Below, piece after piece: positions 36,221 through 48,889 of a stretch of 64,000 nucleotides of DNA. The position numbers were made by a program, and so were the translations under genes. Within the stretch, counting starts at the first letter, position 1; the number at the start of each line of letters is the position of its first letter. Location: positions 34,587,119-34,651,118 of the forward strand of contig NC_068350.1 of assembly GCF_014633365.1 (NCBI RefSeq), given 5' to 3'. Origin of the DNA: Diospyros lotus (Eukaryota; Streptophyta; Magnoliopsida; Ericales; Ebenaceae). The notes beneath the pieces were generated by a model. That model had not been told where the DNA came from. It did not search any database and was given only the letters and a program-made list of their open reading frames with translations.

Positions 36221-38463
36221 TATAACAACCCGATAATAGGGTCTAGAATATCTTGGTCATGGTTGGTGTGTGTTACACTTTAGTATGATTGATTTGGAAG
36301 ATTAAATATTTCAAGTGTTGTGAAAAATGAAAACTAAATGAGAACCATTTGCGTGTTGAAAATTCAAAGTCAAAGAAAATGGAATTGGGAAGAAAGTCAA
36401 ATGCAAAGGATGTGGAAAAGTCAAAATTGGGCCTTAAGATTGGAGAGGTAATGGGATTGCTGGTTGTGTTGTGTGAGTATATGTATGTATATATAAGCCT
36501 TTTTTGTTTAATTTAGTGGAGGAGAAAAGGGAGTGGCAACCTTGTAAATACTTGCAAGTGTAAAGGTAAAATAGGAAGATAAGGAAGTATAAAAGGAGGC
36601 CTTGTGCAAATCTTCTTCAATTTCTTCCTTCTTCTCTCGATTTTTCTTCTCCACTTGTTCCATTTACTCTTCTACTTCATCTTTTTCTTGTTGATGCCAA
36701 AGAGGAGATCAGTTATTGAAGGGGCTATTTGCTGGTTTCGGAAGCTTGGTTCGTGGCTTGCCTTCTCCTTTGGATTCATCCATCCATTAAGGCAAGTTCC
36801 TATTCTACCTCTTTTCCTTGACAAGTTCTCTTTTTGAATTCTTGTTGGTGTATGCCTTGATCTTCTTTTTCCCTCATGAATCCTAAGCCATCTATTTTTG
36901 GGTAAAGATTCCATAAAACCCTTCATTGGAAGGGGGTTTTGTATAAACCTGATTGTTTGTAACTCGTGTCATTTTTCTTGTATTTTTAATAAATCATGCC
37001 TATCATCTGAACGAAGACTTGGTTCACCCCGTATTTCTAAAAGGAATTGTCTGTTTGATGCTAGGGTGTAGTTGCATGCAAGGGTTTGGTGTTGCTTGCA
37101 TGAGGTTTTGGTTTTTCATGAGTTGATTTCTGAGTTAGAGAGGTTATCTATCAACTAAATAGGGTGGATCGATTGACAGATGGAAAAATGGTATTCTATT
37201 AATCGGCATTTGTAGACAAATTGGGTTTTGGCTTTCTGTCGATCGATAGATGCAAGCGAGGCTTCTGGTAGTTAATAGCTTCGTTCCATCTATTGACAGT
37301 TTGCTTCCCAAGGCTACTTGATTCTTCATTTTATGCTTCCAATATACCCCCAATTCATTATCCAACCTTCTAGCAAGCCCTTCCATAAGCTCTAACCTTG
37401 GTTTTCATCTTTGGAGGGTGGGGAAATGATTGTTCAACTACGTGTGCACTTGTGCAAATACTCTACATAAGGGAGCGCTGGGCGCTATGGTCATAGGAAG
37501 GTATAAAAGAGGGTAATGTTTACATGAAGCACTTCCTAATGTGATAATGGGAAGAAATTCAAAAGCGTTTATGGTGACGTGTAACGAGTTGGGTGTGATG
37601 CTTATCGTGTTGGGGGTGTGTGTATACACCCATTATTTTATATGGCAGTGTATTTGCGTGTTTCATATGGTGGCATAGCTATAAAGGTGGTGTGTCCACA
37701 AATCCTATAAAGGCGGTGTGTTAGGGTACCTAAAAGGACGGTGTGTCCGTGCATTCCTAGGGTGGTATGTTCGTGTATCCTAAAAGGGCGGTGTGTTCGC
37801 GTATCCTAAAAGGTGGTGTGTCCGTGCATTCCTAGGGCGGTGAGTCAATGTATCCTATAAGGGCAATGTGTCCGTGTAATTTTGCATTATGGTGTGTCCA
37901 TGAATCTCGCATGGCGGTGCAACTACGTAAATTTGTAAGGCAATGGGTCCGCGTGGAATTAGAAGGAATCTCATAGGGCTGGATGGCTTATGTCCAACCA
38001 TGGGGATTCGACTCATAATGCCACATAGTGTGGATTGGGTGGTGGGTGTATGCGAGTCTGCAATTATATATGATGTGTGTTCATTGTGAAAATATTCTTA
38101 GTTGATCTCGTATATGTTGTTGGCCACTGTGGTTTCCTTCTCGATGAGATGGATGTTATGTACTCGTGGTTGTTAAATAATGCTCATTTTGTTATGATCC
38201 GTACTTGTCTTATAGACTTGCTAAGTCTTGTGGCTCATATTTCTTATTGCGTCATTCTACGTAAAGACAAAGGGAAAGCTAAAGAAGGTGACAGATCTAG
38301 CCGCTAGTGAGTCTGGTGTTAAATATGTGTACAGATATCTTCCTGTTGTAGCCCAGAAACTACGATAATAGAATTTGTACTGTAGGAAAGCTGGAGCCGA
38401 GGCAGAGCAAGGTGGATAGTTGGTAGGAATTTGATGCTGAAGATAGGCATTGGGTAGCTCCGG
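36221..38463 (+). repeat. 3' LTR of the decayed Tekay-like element, interrupted
   Basis: It starts TATAACAACCCG after the tract TAAGGGGGGAGAAAC, so the initial TG has become TA. A TATA-like GTATAAAAGG is at about 36588. Near 38230-38290, CTTATTGCGTCATTCTACG resembles the CTTTCCATCATTCCAGG motif of the first LTR. It is cut at 38464 by another LTR before reaching its end. No gene is supported in 36600-38460. Confidence 0.65.
37670..37950 (+). repeat. Degenerate minisatellite, about 25-30 bp unit
   Basis: About nine loose copies of a unit like GGCGGTGTGTCCGTGTATCC, with TAAAAGG or TAGGG linkers, lie inside the LTR that starts at 36221. Units vary in length and sequence. Confidence 0.8.
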
Positions 38464-40900
38464 TGTAATACCCAGGAATGATTTGAGGTCATAAATAATA
38501 TTTAATGAAGGGCATAAATGGAATTTTTGAAAGAATAAGGCTATAGGATACACTATCACAGTCTTAAGGCAACCGAATCAATCGGAGGGAGTACCCTGGA
38601 CCCTAGATAGTCAAAGAAAATGGTATAGTATCGATGAGTGATTTAAATTATGATTTTTAGTGATGAAAGAAATTAGATCGGGAACAGTTTTCGGTACATC
38701 TATCGACCGGGCTAAGAAAATCGAATCAATATAGGAGACGTCCGGAAGGTCAACGGAGCACGTCAAGGATTAGTATTTAATGTGTAGAACAACCCTTAAG
38801 TGATTTTGGGTTGAATTAAATGGATTTAAGGTCAATTTGACCAATCGAGCCTAAGTGTAATTTTCTAAATTTGCTCGAGGGAGGTCAAAACGGTAATTTT
38901 TCAAGAATTTTGGGGATCAAATAAGTAATGTAGGTCTTGTGGACCTTAATGGTGGTATTGGATAGTTCAGGGGTGCATGGGAAAGGCCTAAATGGGATTA
39001 GAAGAAACTATGGGGGTTAAAGTGCAAAAACAAAAAAATTACAATGTGAACGCAGCAGCCAAAAACGGCCGCCGCAAATCCACCGCACGTGGAGGCTATC
39101 TCTGGCAATGGGACGGCCGAGGGTGGTTCGGGGAAGGTAATATACGGCGCAAGGAGGCTTGGGGGCCAAGCCTTGGCCTCTGATTGGATGAAAAATGGTC
39201 GAAAAATCGTTTATAAATACCTAGGTTTTGGCCGAAACTTGACACTCAAAATGCTCACGATTGAGGATGAATCGAAGAGAGTGGATAGAGGGCTTTTGAT
39301 CCTTGTGAGAAGGGGAGAAAATATGGAGAATTTGGTGTGGTTTGGCATTCATTTGAAGTGGATTCAAGGGTGGCCGGAAAAGCCTAGGTGGACCGCTTTT
39401 CGCCGCCTGTAGCTACCCGTTTGGGGTGTTTTCTGATGACTTTTCGGCATGAAAATTATGCCACTAGGATCGATTTTCCAAGGGCTTCAAGGGGGTACCT
39501 TTTGTTTGGGCATCGGAGACGTCGTCGGTGGCCGGGAAATTGGGGAAGAAGGTGGCGTGTGGCTGCACGCACCACACACCACGCGCTAGGCGCGTGAGAA
39601 CGCGTGAGCAAGGCTATTTTGGTAATTCTTTTTTCCAGTATTTTTCTCAATTTATTTTAGAAATTATCATGTGGAAAAATTGGGAAAAATATTTGAGGAA
39701 ATAATTATTTTGGAATTATCGAGGTAAAAAATGGGAGAAAATAGAGGAAATTATGAAAAAATTGAGGAAAATGAATTTTAATGTTTCCTTAATTGAATAT
39801 GGTGTTTAGGGAATATTGTGGCTCGAGGTTGAGTATAAGTTCAAAGGTTTGTGATTTGGCACGCAAATCGAGGTAGTGCACGAGGATCGAGGTGATCCGA
39901 ATATGTTCAAGGTGAGTGGTTTGACTCTAGTTTTACCTTTGTTTTGGATATGTCTTGGTGTGAGTGTAGTGAGTTCAGGTGAACGAGTGACACGGTAAGG
40001 CACTCGAGACCAAAACTCGGGATGCTATGCTTATGCATTTTATTCATGTATATATGGCATCATTTGCATATTGATCATGTGGTATATTGCATCAACTGTT
40101 TTTACTTCAAAAGAGTCGGTGCATGGCGTGTGATTTTCATATCATCGGGGTAATGATTTTCGTGTCGTTATTGGGTCCATATGGGACGGGATGGGGTCTT
40201 CTTGAGAATGGAACAAGGTTAATCCTGGTGAACGAGTGACACGGTAGGGCACTCGAGAGATTAAGTATGTCGCAGCAAGGTCAACCCTAACGGTGTGTGG
40301 AATAGATTTTCCACGGGAGGTTGAGTATGTTAGGGAGATTTCTCAAGATAGACGTGTTACATGTCGTTTTGTCTGTATATGCCATGCTCGTATGTTTGTT
40401 CATGCATTATGTAAACTGTTTCATTGCCGTCACTTAGATGTTTTGTCATCTAACCTGGGTTATGCCCCTGGAACGTTCAATGTTCCAGCCAGGGACTGCT
40501 GCGAGGGCAAGGATATAACCGATTGAAGGTCAACGGTGCTTAGATTGATAGTCGTTGTAACCTTTTGGGGTTTTAGTATGTATTTCAGCTCATGTGTGCG
40601 TAGTTGTACGATAACGTTGTTATCATTGGGTTATCTGTATTACTTATTTTATTATGGAAATACTATGTAAAAACCACGATGTTTGTTGTAAATGTATCCA
40701 CTGCGTTATGATATGTCTCGTTTGGTTGTTAAGATATTTGATCTTGTTAAGTTAAACGGGCAAGACTGAGGTTTTCGGGATCCTATATATGCATGTGAAG
40801 GTTGTTCATGGAGCACCGCGCATGATGAAGTTATTTTAAAAAAAAAAAGATTCCTAAAAATACCCTTATAGTGACACGTCTGGCGAGGCGGGGTGTTACA
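38464..40900 (+). repeat. 5' LTR with primer-binding site downstream
   Basis: A 2437-bp LTR starts TGTAATACCCAGG and ends GGGGTGTTACA. It is followed by ATTGGTATCAGAGCCC, so it is a 5' LTR. TATAAATA is at 39212. The presumed left target copy is TCCGG (38459-38463); no matching 3' LTR is found in the window. Confidence 0.88.
40434..40488 (+). promoter_or_regulatory. Paired inverted-repeat module in LTR 38464-40900
   Basis: TTAGATG-TTTTGT-CATCTAA (40434-40453) and a clean second dyad CTGGAAC-GTTCAAT-GTTCCAG (40468-40488). Stem 1 ends 447 bp from the LTR end. The loop differs from other copies while the arms are conserved. Confidence 0.75.
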
Positions 40901-43888
40901 ATTGGTATCAGAGCCCTAGGTTAAAACCCTAGGATGGTTAAGCTAGGTTGTTGAACTTAGCATGGTTAAAACTACTGAATGAGAACTTAGAACAGGGTTA
41001 TGGATTCTAAGAGATATTCAGAACCTAGATGAAATGAGTATGGGAACTCTAGGAAAGTGAGACTTGAGGAGTTTAACTTGAATATACTTTCAGCGACAAG
41101 AGGAGACGAACAAGTTCTATTCACATTTTTTTGGAAATTAGAAAGCCAGTAATGGGGGTTATCGAAATGATATAAACATATGGTTAAAAAAACGTTAGAA
41201 GAATGAATACTTTGGTGATTCTGGTACAACTTGAAGTATAGTATAAATCTCTTTGGAAGAATTTTAGTAAATCGTTTTAGTACTTCCCGAATGGGACATG
41301 TTAGCCTGACGAGATAAGTGAAACGACTGAGGTTATTAGGAGAATTTATCAAATAACTTGGGAGAGTAAGAATGGCTTGAAGCCAATGAAAACCTGAAGG
41401 TTGAGTTAGATACCCCAAGTGGAGATTTAAGAGGAAACGAATTCAAACAGTGCCAATTAGTGGAAATCCTGAATAGAGATTTAGGGAAAAAGAAATTGGT
41501 AAATCATAAAGACAAAATCCCTACCTGGAGACTTGGGGATCTTTGATTGAAATCTTTGAGGTTATTAATTGGAGAATACTAGACCTTGCTAAGTGATAGA
41601 ACGTTGGATTGGGAGTTAGCATCCAACAATGTGATTCGAATGTAAGGTTGGTACGGTAGCCTTAACTAAGGATCCCTGAGATTAGGAAACTGTAGATTGG
41701 AGATCATTAGTCAAAATCCTTTTTTTGGCTAAATGATTGGGTTATCTGGTGGTTATTAGGAGTAAGAGAGTTGGGGATGTTTAGTCTGATATGATATAAT
41801 CTAATGATAAGTTAGGATTGCAAATGGATGATATGAAGAATCGAGGGTAAGAATGACTTGATATAGATCCCGAGAAACAATCTGCAGTAAGCAACCCAGG
41901 ATGATTCGATAAAAGCTTTTGAAAATAGAATTTGAGGATTTTAGGAATCCAAAATTGTTGATGGGAATATTGAGATAGAGAAATCAGAATTAATGACAGA
42001 AGAAATGAGGAAAGATTATTTTAAGAAAATGGCTCGTAAGATCGAGTCATAAGTGTTTGGTTACATATGTTATTCAAGGACAAAGAGAGTCAAGGTGTAG
42101 ATTTGAGTCTTATGGAAGTTTTAGTAAAAGAATAGTTGTAACAAAGACGTTAACCCAGGATCAGACGAGGAAATCCAATCAGGACTAATTAAGGATCGAA
42201 TTCTTGTTTGAGGTGTTTAGAAGTTTTTCTCGGTAGTAATTAGCTTGAATAAAATGCTCTAGGTTATAGTGAGAATTTTTCCCTTGGAAATTTGAAAGAA
42301 TCTTTTGGCTTATAGAGAATTTGCAAAATGAAACCTTACTTGATGATCTTGAGATTGTAAGGATCAACGCTAGATTGGAGATTCGTGATTTAGGACGAAC
42401 CTTGGAGATTAGAACGATTTTGGATAAGACAATTTCAAGTTTGACTTTGATGTTTCTAAAGAAAATTTACGCATACTGTATACACTTGAAGATAAAAAGA
42501 AATTTCAACTTATGGAGACGATGCTATTTTAAGCCTGAAATGACCCTAGCTGATTTAGGAAGGTTTAAACTCGAATGGTAGCAGGGTATGTGAAATTATG
42601 CACACAAAAGTGTCAAATGGATAATAAGTCTTGTTAAGGACCAAGGGGTAGTCATGAAAGTCTTGGCTTGAGTCTTAAGACACCAAGCAATGAGATAGGA
42701 CTTGCTAAAGCTAGATAAAGGTTGTAAAGATATTTTAAGACATGATTAGGTCTTAACAAAGTTGAGATTGATCCTAAAAGATTCAAGGAGAGAAATAGGA
42801 TTGATGATTCATAAAGCGAGGTGCCAAGTTGGAGATTGATCGCAAAATAAGATGTCGGAAGGGCAGAGCTTCTAAAAACTAGAATTGTGATAGACAGAAC
42901 CTATGATTATAATGTGAGTCTATAGAAAGCACGGTTACGCAACCTATTATATTTTTCGAATACGATAGTTATGCTGGATGGGTTTCAAATAATTTTGGAG
43001 AAATGATTATAACACCTGTAATGGTAGCAATAAGAAAGAGAGGTTCCATGATAAGTTGGAAACAAAAGGAAATTAGATACGAGGTACTAGGAATGGTAAG
43101 GACAAGGGTGCACCACTCAATTGAGTGATAATTTTGGAAAAGAAAAATTAAGGAAACCAAGAAATCAGGGATTTGGACTAGTATTGATAAAAACTTCTAT
43201 ATATAGCTCTCAGAGATGGAACGAGGAGTTCTAACGTAGCGATAACACCATCGGTGTTTGGTCTGTAACAATGGATCTGAGCCTAGGGACCAAGGCAGAG
43301 GACTGGTGGTTGGCTCGCGGTTTGGGGTGTGATACCTACGAGTCGGAGCAACACAGCGAACTGTGGAGACGGTCAGGTGCCAAAGTTTGGGAAAACACTG
43401 AAGATGCTATGTATGGTTTAGAGTCCAAGTTCCAAGAGACTGGAGCAAGTTAGAACGCATAGGGGGATTCCTCAGTAAATTTAGGAAAACTCTGCAATAA
43501 GTAAGGGGATAGTACTATCATTGAACATAACCTAGTCATACCTTACTTGGTCGGAGAGGATTGATCATGGTACTGTTACAGGGTGCCGGGGATAGACCTG
43601 CACATTAATAGCATTAGGATAGGCTTAAGAAGAATCCCCCCCAGAGGACCAGACTACCTAGGCGGTCTTCTGAGATAAGGTGACTCACGGCGGGCTGCTG
43701 AAGCAGGGTCTCGGCTCCTAAGGGACCTGCCCGAGCGTAGCTCCGAGCTTAGTGAGAGGTGCCTCGAGGTAATACTTACTTGACCATTGTTCCCTTAAGG
43801 ACACATTGCACTCCATGGACACAAACATATCATATTACATCCTATAGGCATGCCACGTGTGAGATAATATAAACATTATATACAATAT
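40901..43888 (+). other. Internal region after the primer site, no recognisable protein
   Basis: About 3 kb follows the primer site. It is purine-rich on the plus strand and full of stops; I can identify no gag, protease, RT or integrase motif. A sequence at about 43262-43290 (GTAACAATGGATCTGAGCC) resembles a worn LTR-end/primer-site junction. This may be a large derivative without genes (LARD-like) or heavily decayed internal sequence. It ends where a truncated reverse LTR begins. Confidence 0.5.
40903..40914 (+). other. Primer-binding site (initiator Met tRNA)
   Basis: TGGTATCAGAGC two bases after the LTR end at 40900. Confidence 0.88.
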
Positions 43889-45397
43889 GTACAACGCTTT
43901 GCAATCAAAACGTAAAGAGGCTAGCTATCCAAGAACCACTTTCTTTCCTTTCCTCTGACTTGATTCCAGGGCACCTGTCAGGACTAACCCACCTGGAACG
44001 TTGAATGTTCCAGGGGTATGAGACACCCAAGTTAGATAGTTATATCTAAGTGAGTCCAACAAGAAGAGATAGCATGAATGTAAATGAAATATGCAAGATG
44101 ATATGAAACCACCTGTGTGGTAGTGACGCCGAGGTGTTGCAATCACCCCCGCTGATCAATCATGTTCTCACATCTCCATGACTTTTCACCAGTCTAACAT
44201 GAGATTCTGACTTCAGTTAGCCACACACACGAAGTGATGCATGACAAAGAAAGAGAAAATGCTTGGTTTAAAGGAAAGTCATGCTTATGCAAGTAATCAC
44301 CCTTACCCATGTGAAGACAAAATGTTCGGTATGTATCATAAAGATGTAAGAAGCACTCACCTTGATGGTTCAGAAGCTCTAAGGTACTATTCACAGGGTT
44401 TGGGAAAGCTTTTCTGCAAAAATAACATAACTTCGAAACTCAAACCTAAAATATTTTTATATGGGGACCTAGGGAAAAATTTAAGGACCAAGTATACAAA
44501 ATTTGGAGCCAAGGGGGCCCCTCATGCGCCCTCACACACTGGGGGAAGGAGCCCCACGCGCTCCACTCGCGGCAGTTAGGTGGCGCGTGAACTGCACGCG
44601 CCGCCCCTCTAGCTTTGACATCTTAAGGTTTTTCAGCCCGTTCTCCCTCGTCCGGACTCCGATTTGACTTCCGTTTGAACTCACGCGACCCTTATTCAAT
44701 TATCTATCGAACTATAAAAATAAATTAGAATTAACTTACTAGATTAATGCTATTTAACTCCTTTTACGGTGGCAGTCCAACTTTTCCGACGAAGTGTTTT
44801 ACCACTCTATTTTCAGGAAAAGTTTCTCCTCTCAACTCACTTTCTCTTTTCCTCTTGATTAATGGTGAGAAATTCCCTTCCAAGGCCTTGGTATTTATAT
44901 GAATTTATGGTCAATCCAAGAGTGCCATGTGTCACTTGCCATGTGACACTTAGATAAGGTTGTAATCATTACTTTCGTAGGATTGCGCCAAGTGTCCCTT
45001 GAGATTTGAGCCATTTCTTCCCCTTGCGACATGTGTCCTTTTAAACATGTGCCACCACATGTTAATTTGATTTTTCAAGATTCCTCATGATTATGTCTCT
45101 TAACTAAGTTAGCTTACTTGGTTCCTTTAACTAACTAGTCACAAGATATTTTAACTTCTTACAAACAACTCTTTAACCCAAAAACTTCTTTGCACTTATA
45201 TCCCTTGACCCCTATAACTCCTTAAACTTCTCCAAAATACTTTAGATGATGCCCCTTGCGATAGTTTCCATGATTTTTCAAAAAACCCTTCATTCGTTCC
45301 TCAGCGATTACCTCGGAACTTCACATGTATCCTTCGATTTCCAAGGGAATGTTTTATTTCTTTAAGAACAATGCCTAGGAAAACTTCGGGTATTACA
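43889..45397 (-). repeat. 3' LTR of the minus-strand element, truncated
   Basis: It matches the 5' LTR from GTACAACGCTTTGC onward and starts (minus strand) TGTAATACCC. Relative to the 5' LTR it has a 14-bp extra segment near 44930 (CACTTGCCATGTG region) and scattered substitutions. The module of paired inverted repeats is at 43993-44049. Reverse TATA box at 44892. Confidence 0.88.
43993..44049 (-). promoter_or_regulatory. Paired inverted-repeat module with paired base change
   Basis: The dyad CTGGAAC/GTTCCAG is at 43993-44013. The other stem reads TTAGATA (44032-44038) and TATCTAA (44043-44049): both arms differ from the usual TTAGATG/CATCTAA by matching changes, so pairing is kept. Confidence 0.75.
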
Positions 45398-45415
45398 TCC
45401 TCCCCCCCTTAAAAA
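45398..45415 (-). other. Polypurine tract of the minus-strand element
   Basis: On the plus strand TCCTCCCCCCCTTAAAA, i.e. a purine run on the minus strand, directly abutting the 3' LTR. Confidence 0.8.
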
Positions 45416-45429
45416 AATAGATTTCGTCC

Positions 45430-48400
45430 CCGAAATACACTTCTAGGTTTCCATATGGTTGAAGAGGTGTGAGAACTTCTGTTGCATTTCTTCTTCTCTC
45501 TCCCAGGTGGCTTCCTCAATGTTATGGTGTTTCCACAACACTTTCACCAGTGGTATCACCTTGTTTCTCAATACTTTCTCCATCTGGTCCAAGATCTCAA
45601 TAGGTTCTTCGGGGTAGGTCAAATTCTCTTATAGCTCAATCATTTCTTCTGGAATCTTCTAAGAAGGATCGGGTTCGCACTTTCGTAGACGAGACACATG
45701 GAACACATCGTGTACCCCAAACATTGATAGGGGTAGTGCTAATCGATATGCTACTGGCCCAATGCGTTCCAAAACCTCATATGGCCCAACGTAGCGTGGG
45801 TTTAACTTTCCTCGTTTCCTCCCCTGGTGCAAGATCTTCAAGTATACCTTGTCTCTAGTTTGAAATTCCAAACCCCTCCTTCAATTATTGGCATATGACC
45901 TCTGTCGACTTTGGGTTGCCTTAATCTTCTCCTGAATCAGCTTAATCTTTTCGTTAGTTTGTTGCACCATTTCAGGTCCTAAAAGCTGTCTTTCTCCTAC
46001 CTCGGTCCAACATAGAGGTGTTCTACACCTTCGACCATAGAGAGCTTCGTATGGAGCCATATCAATACTACTGTGATAACCATTATTATATGCAAACTCA
46101 ATTAAGGGTATGTGCTCCTCCCATCCCTTTGAAAACTCAATCACACAGGCTCACAACATGTCTTCCATGGTCTGAATTATCCGTTCTGATTGTCTATCTG
46201 TTTGGGGACGATATGCCGTACTTAGTAGCAATTGGGTTCCCAAACATTTTTGCAAACTCTCCCAAAAAGGAGAAGTGAATCTCGGATCCCTATCGGATAC
46301 TATACTTACTGGAGTTCCATGCAATCTAATTATCTATTTTATATACAATTGTGCTAACTTGCTGACTGGTTGCCCTACTTTCATGGGCAGAAAATGAGCA
46401 GACTTTGTTAGCCTATCCACTATTACCCATATTGCATCATTTCCCATAGGTCCTCTTGGCAATCCCGTAACAAAATCCATAGCGATATGCTCCCACTTCC
46501 ATTCGGGAATATCTAGGGGTTGCAGCTTCCCAGCAGGCTTTTGATGTTCGATCTTTATCCTTTGACAGGTGTCACATCGACTCACGTGACGAGCTATGTC
46601 TTTCTTCATTCCGGCCACCAGTACAAATTTCTCAAGTCCCTGTACATTTTGGTAGCACCAGGGTGGATAGCATATTTGGCTCGGTGCGCCTCTCCCAGAA
46701 TGGTTTGCCTCAATTCCTTGACCCTGGGCACATATATTCGGTCCATGAACCGTAATATACCATTAGAAAAACTGAAGTTAGGGTTTTTGACCCTTCCCCG
46801 GTCATCTACGCACAACTTCACCCTCGTGTCTTCCAGAGTAGCTTGTCGGATTTGTTCCACCAGATGGGAATGAACCACTAGGCCAGCGACGTAGACGGAC
46901 GTTCTTTTAGGAATCGTGCCCACTGACAAATGGCTAAAAGCCTCCACCAGTCCCCACTCCCGGGCCATCAAATTAGCGATCAGAGCAGGCCTTTTCCTGC
47001 TTAATGCATCAGCCACAACATTTGCCTTCCCGGGGTGGTACTGGATCGTACAATCGTAATCCTTCAAGAATTCCATCCATCGCCTTTGCCTCATATTCAA
47101 ATCCCTCTGTGAAAATAAATACTGCAAGCTCTTATGATCTGTGAAGATCTCAAACTTTTCCCCATACAAATAGTGTCGCCAAAGTTTCAAGGCAAACACG
47201 ACTGCAGCCAACTCCAAATCATGGGTAGGATAGTGCTACTCGTGATTTTTCAATTGCCGAGACCCATATGCCACCACCCTTTCGTTCTGCATGAGTACAC
47301 ACCCCAAGCCAGTTTTTGAGGCATCAGTATAAACCACGAATCCTCTTGTCCCATATGGCATGGCTAAAACAGGTGCAGAGGTTAGTCTCTTTTTGAGTTC
47401 ATTAAAACTATGCTCGCACACCATATTCCATTCAAACTTGACTCCTTTTCTCATTAACTGGTTAAGTGGTAAAGCAATATGAGAAAATCCCTCAACATAT
47501 TTTCTATAATAACCCGCCAGCCCCAAAAAACTACGTACCTCAGTTACGGTCTTAGGTTGCTCCCAATTTCTTATTGTCTCAACTTTTGAAGGATCCACCG
47601 CTATTCCTTCCTCTGATATGACATGGCCCAGAAAAGCTATTTGGGTTAGCCAAAACTCACATTTAGAAAATTTGGCATATAGTCGATGCTCCCGCAACGT
47701 CTTTAGGACTGTTTCCAGGTGTTGCTCATGTTCCTCCCTGCTAGCTGAATATATTAGAATATCATCAATAAACACAATCACAAACTGGTCTAGGTATGGC
47801 CTAAATATCCTATTCATCAAGTCCATAAAGGTTGCTGGTATGTTAGTTAACCCAAATGGCATCACCAAATACTCATAGTGTCCATAATGAGATCTAAAGG
47901 CAGTTTTCAATACATCCTCCTTCTTGATCCGCAACTAGTAGTAGCCCGACCTCAAATCTATCTTCGAGAATACCCTAGCACCTTATAACTGGTCAAACAA
48001 CTCATCAATTCTAGGGAATGGATACTTGTTTTTTATAGTAACCTTATTCAGTTGACGGTAATCTATGCACATCCTTAGACTCCCGTCTTTTTTCTTTACA
48101 AACAATATAGGTGCTCCCCAATGTGACATGCTAGGTTGGATAAAACCCTTGTCCAAAAGATCCTGCAGCTGACTTTTCAATTCTCTTAATTCAGCTGGCG
48201 CCATCCTATAAGGAGGTATTGATATAGGGTCTGTCCCTGGTAGGACATCTATGGCAAGCTCAATTTCTCGATAAGGGGGTAGTCCAGGTAAGTCTTCAGG
48301 AAACACATCAAGGAAGTCTCTTACTATGGCCACTTCCCCAAGCTCAACTTTTTTGTTATCCTCCTGTACACAAGCTAGGTAGCCATATGCTCCTTTCCCT

Positions 48401-48800
48401 AACATCTTAACAGCTTTAAGGGCTGTTATCCATTTGATTCTCCCACTCCCATCTTGCCCTCGAAACTTCTCCCAAGTTCCATCATCTGCTTGTAACTCAA
48501 CTGTCTTTTCTTGACAGTTAATTTTTGCATTATATTTAGTCAAGAAATCCATTCCCAAGATTATGTCAAAATCCTGAATATCTAGGGACGTAAGTTCGAC
48601 TGGAAACTCATTATTCCCCAATATGATCCGTCCATCCCCATAGCCTGTATATGTTTCTGCTTGTCTTCCAAAAGGGGTAGATACTATCATGGGACACCCT
48701 AGTTCTCCCAATTCCAATTTTAAACAACGTGCCAATGCATGCGATACAAATGAATGAGTAGACACTAGGTCTATCAATACTTACACCGGCGTATCAAGAA
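45430..48800 (-). pseudogene. Broken pol of the minus-strand Tekay-like element
   Basis: Reading leftward: protease with [12 protein letters not shown] (48777), where the catalytic Asp-Thr/Ser-Gly triad is lost; [17 protein letters not shown] with FIDDILIYS (about 47760); RNase H ([20 protein letters not shown]); integrase finger ([26 protein letters not shown]), core (MDFVTGLP) and a damaged middle (about 46140-46330); then QSRQRSYANN and a chromodomain-like tail with ATWEREEE near 45500. Stops include 47983 and 47236, both at positions where the intact pol in this window has Gln. Not functional as a whole. Confidence 0.9.
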
Positions 48801-48889
48801 AGATCATTGTACCTTGTATTATTGACGGGTTGGCACTGGCATCTTCTCTCGTCAAATTGAACACGCGTCCCCGCTATGGCTCCATGCAT

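Larger units (their letters stand above)
24810..38463 (+). mobile_element. Decayed Tekay-like element carrying nested insertions
   Basis: Pieces of one pol lie in order: protease end FDLTLGLDWLSRHYANV (about 24993-25054), then VDCRREVTQLELLQ (28136 on), RT remnants (LVEDVLIYSSNFKENETHL, about 28630), then VDPVKIKIMEDCPKPTTEIG (35299 on), RNase H remnants (NAYASR, KDYDCELL), and a chromodomain-like tail ending before 36180. Most of integrase is missing. Frames resume exactly across solo LTR 25055-28133 and element 28808-35296, so those inserted later. A polypurine tract (36206-36215) and LTR start at 36221 follow. The left boundary is unclear. Confidence 0.75.
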
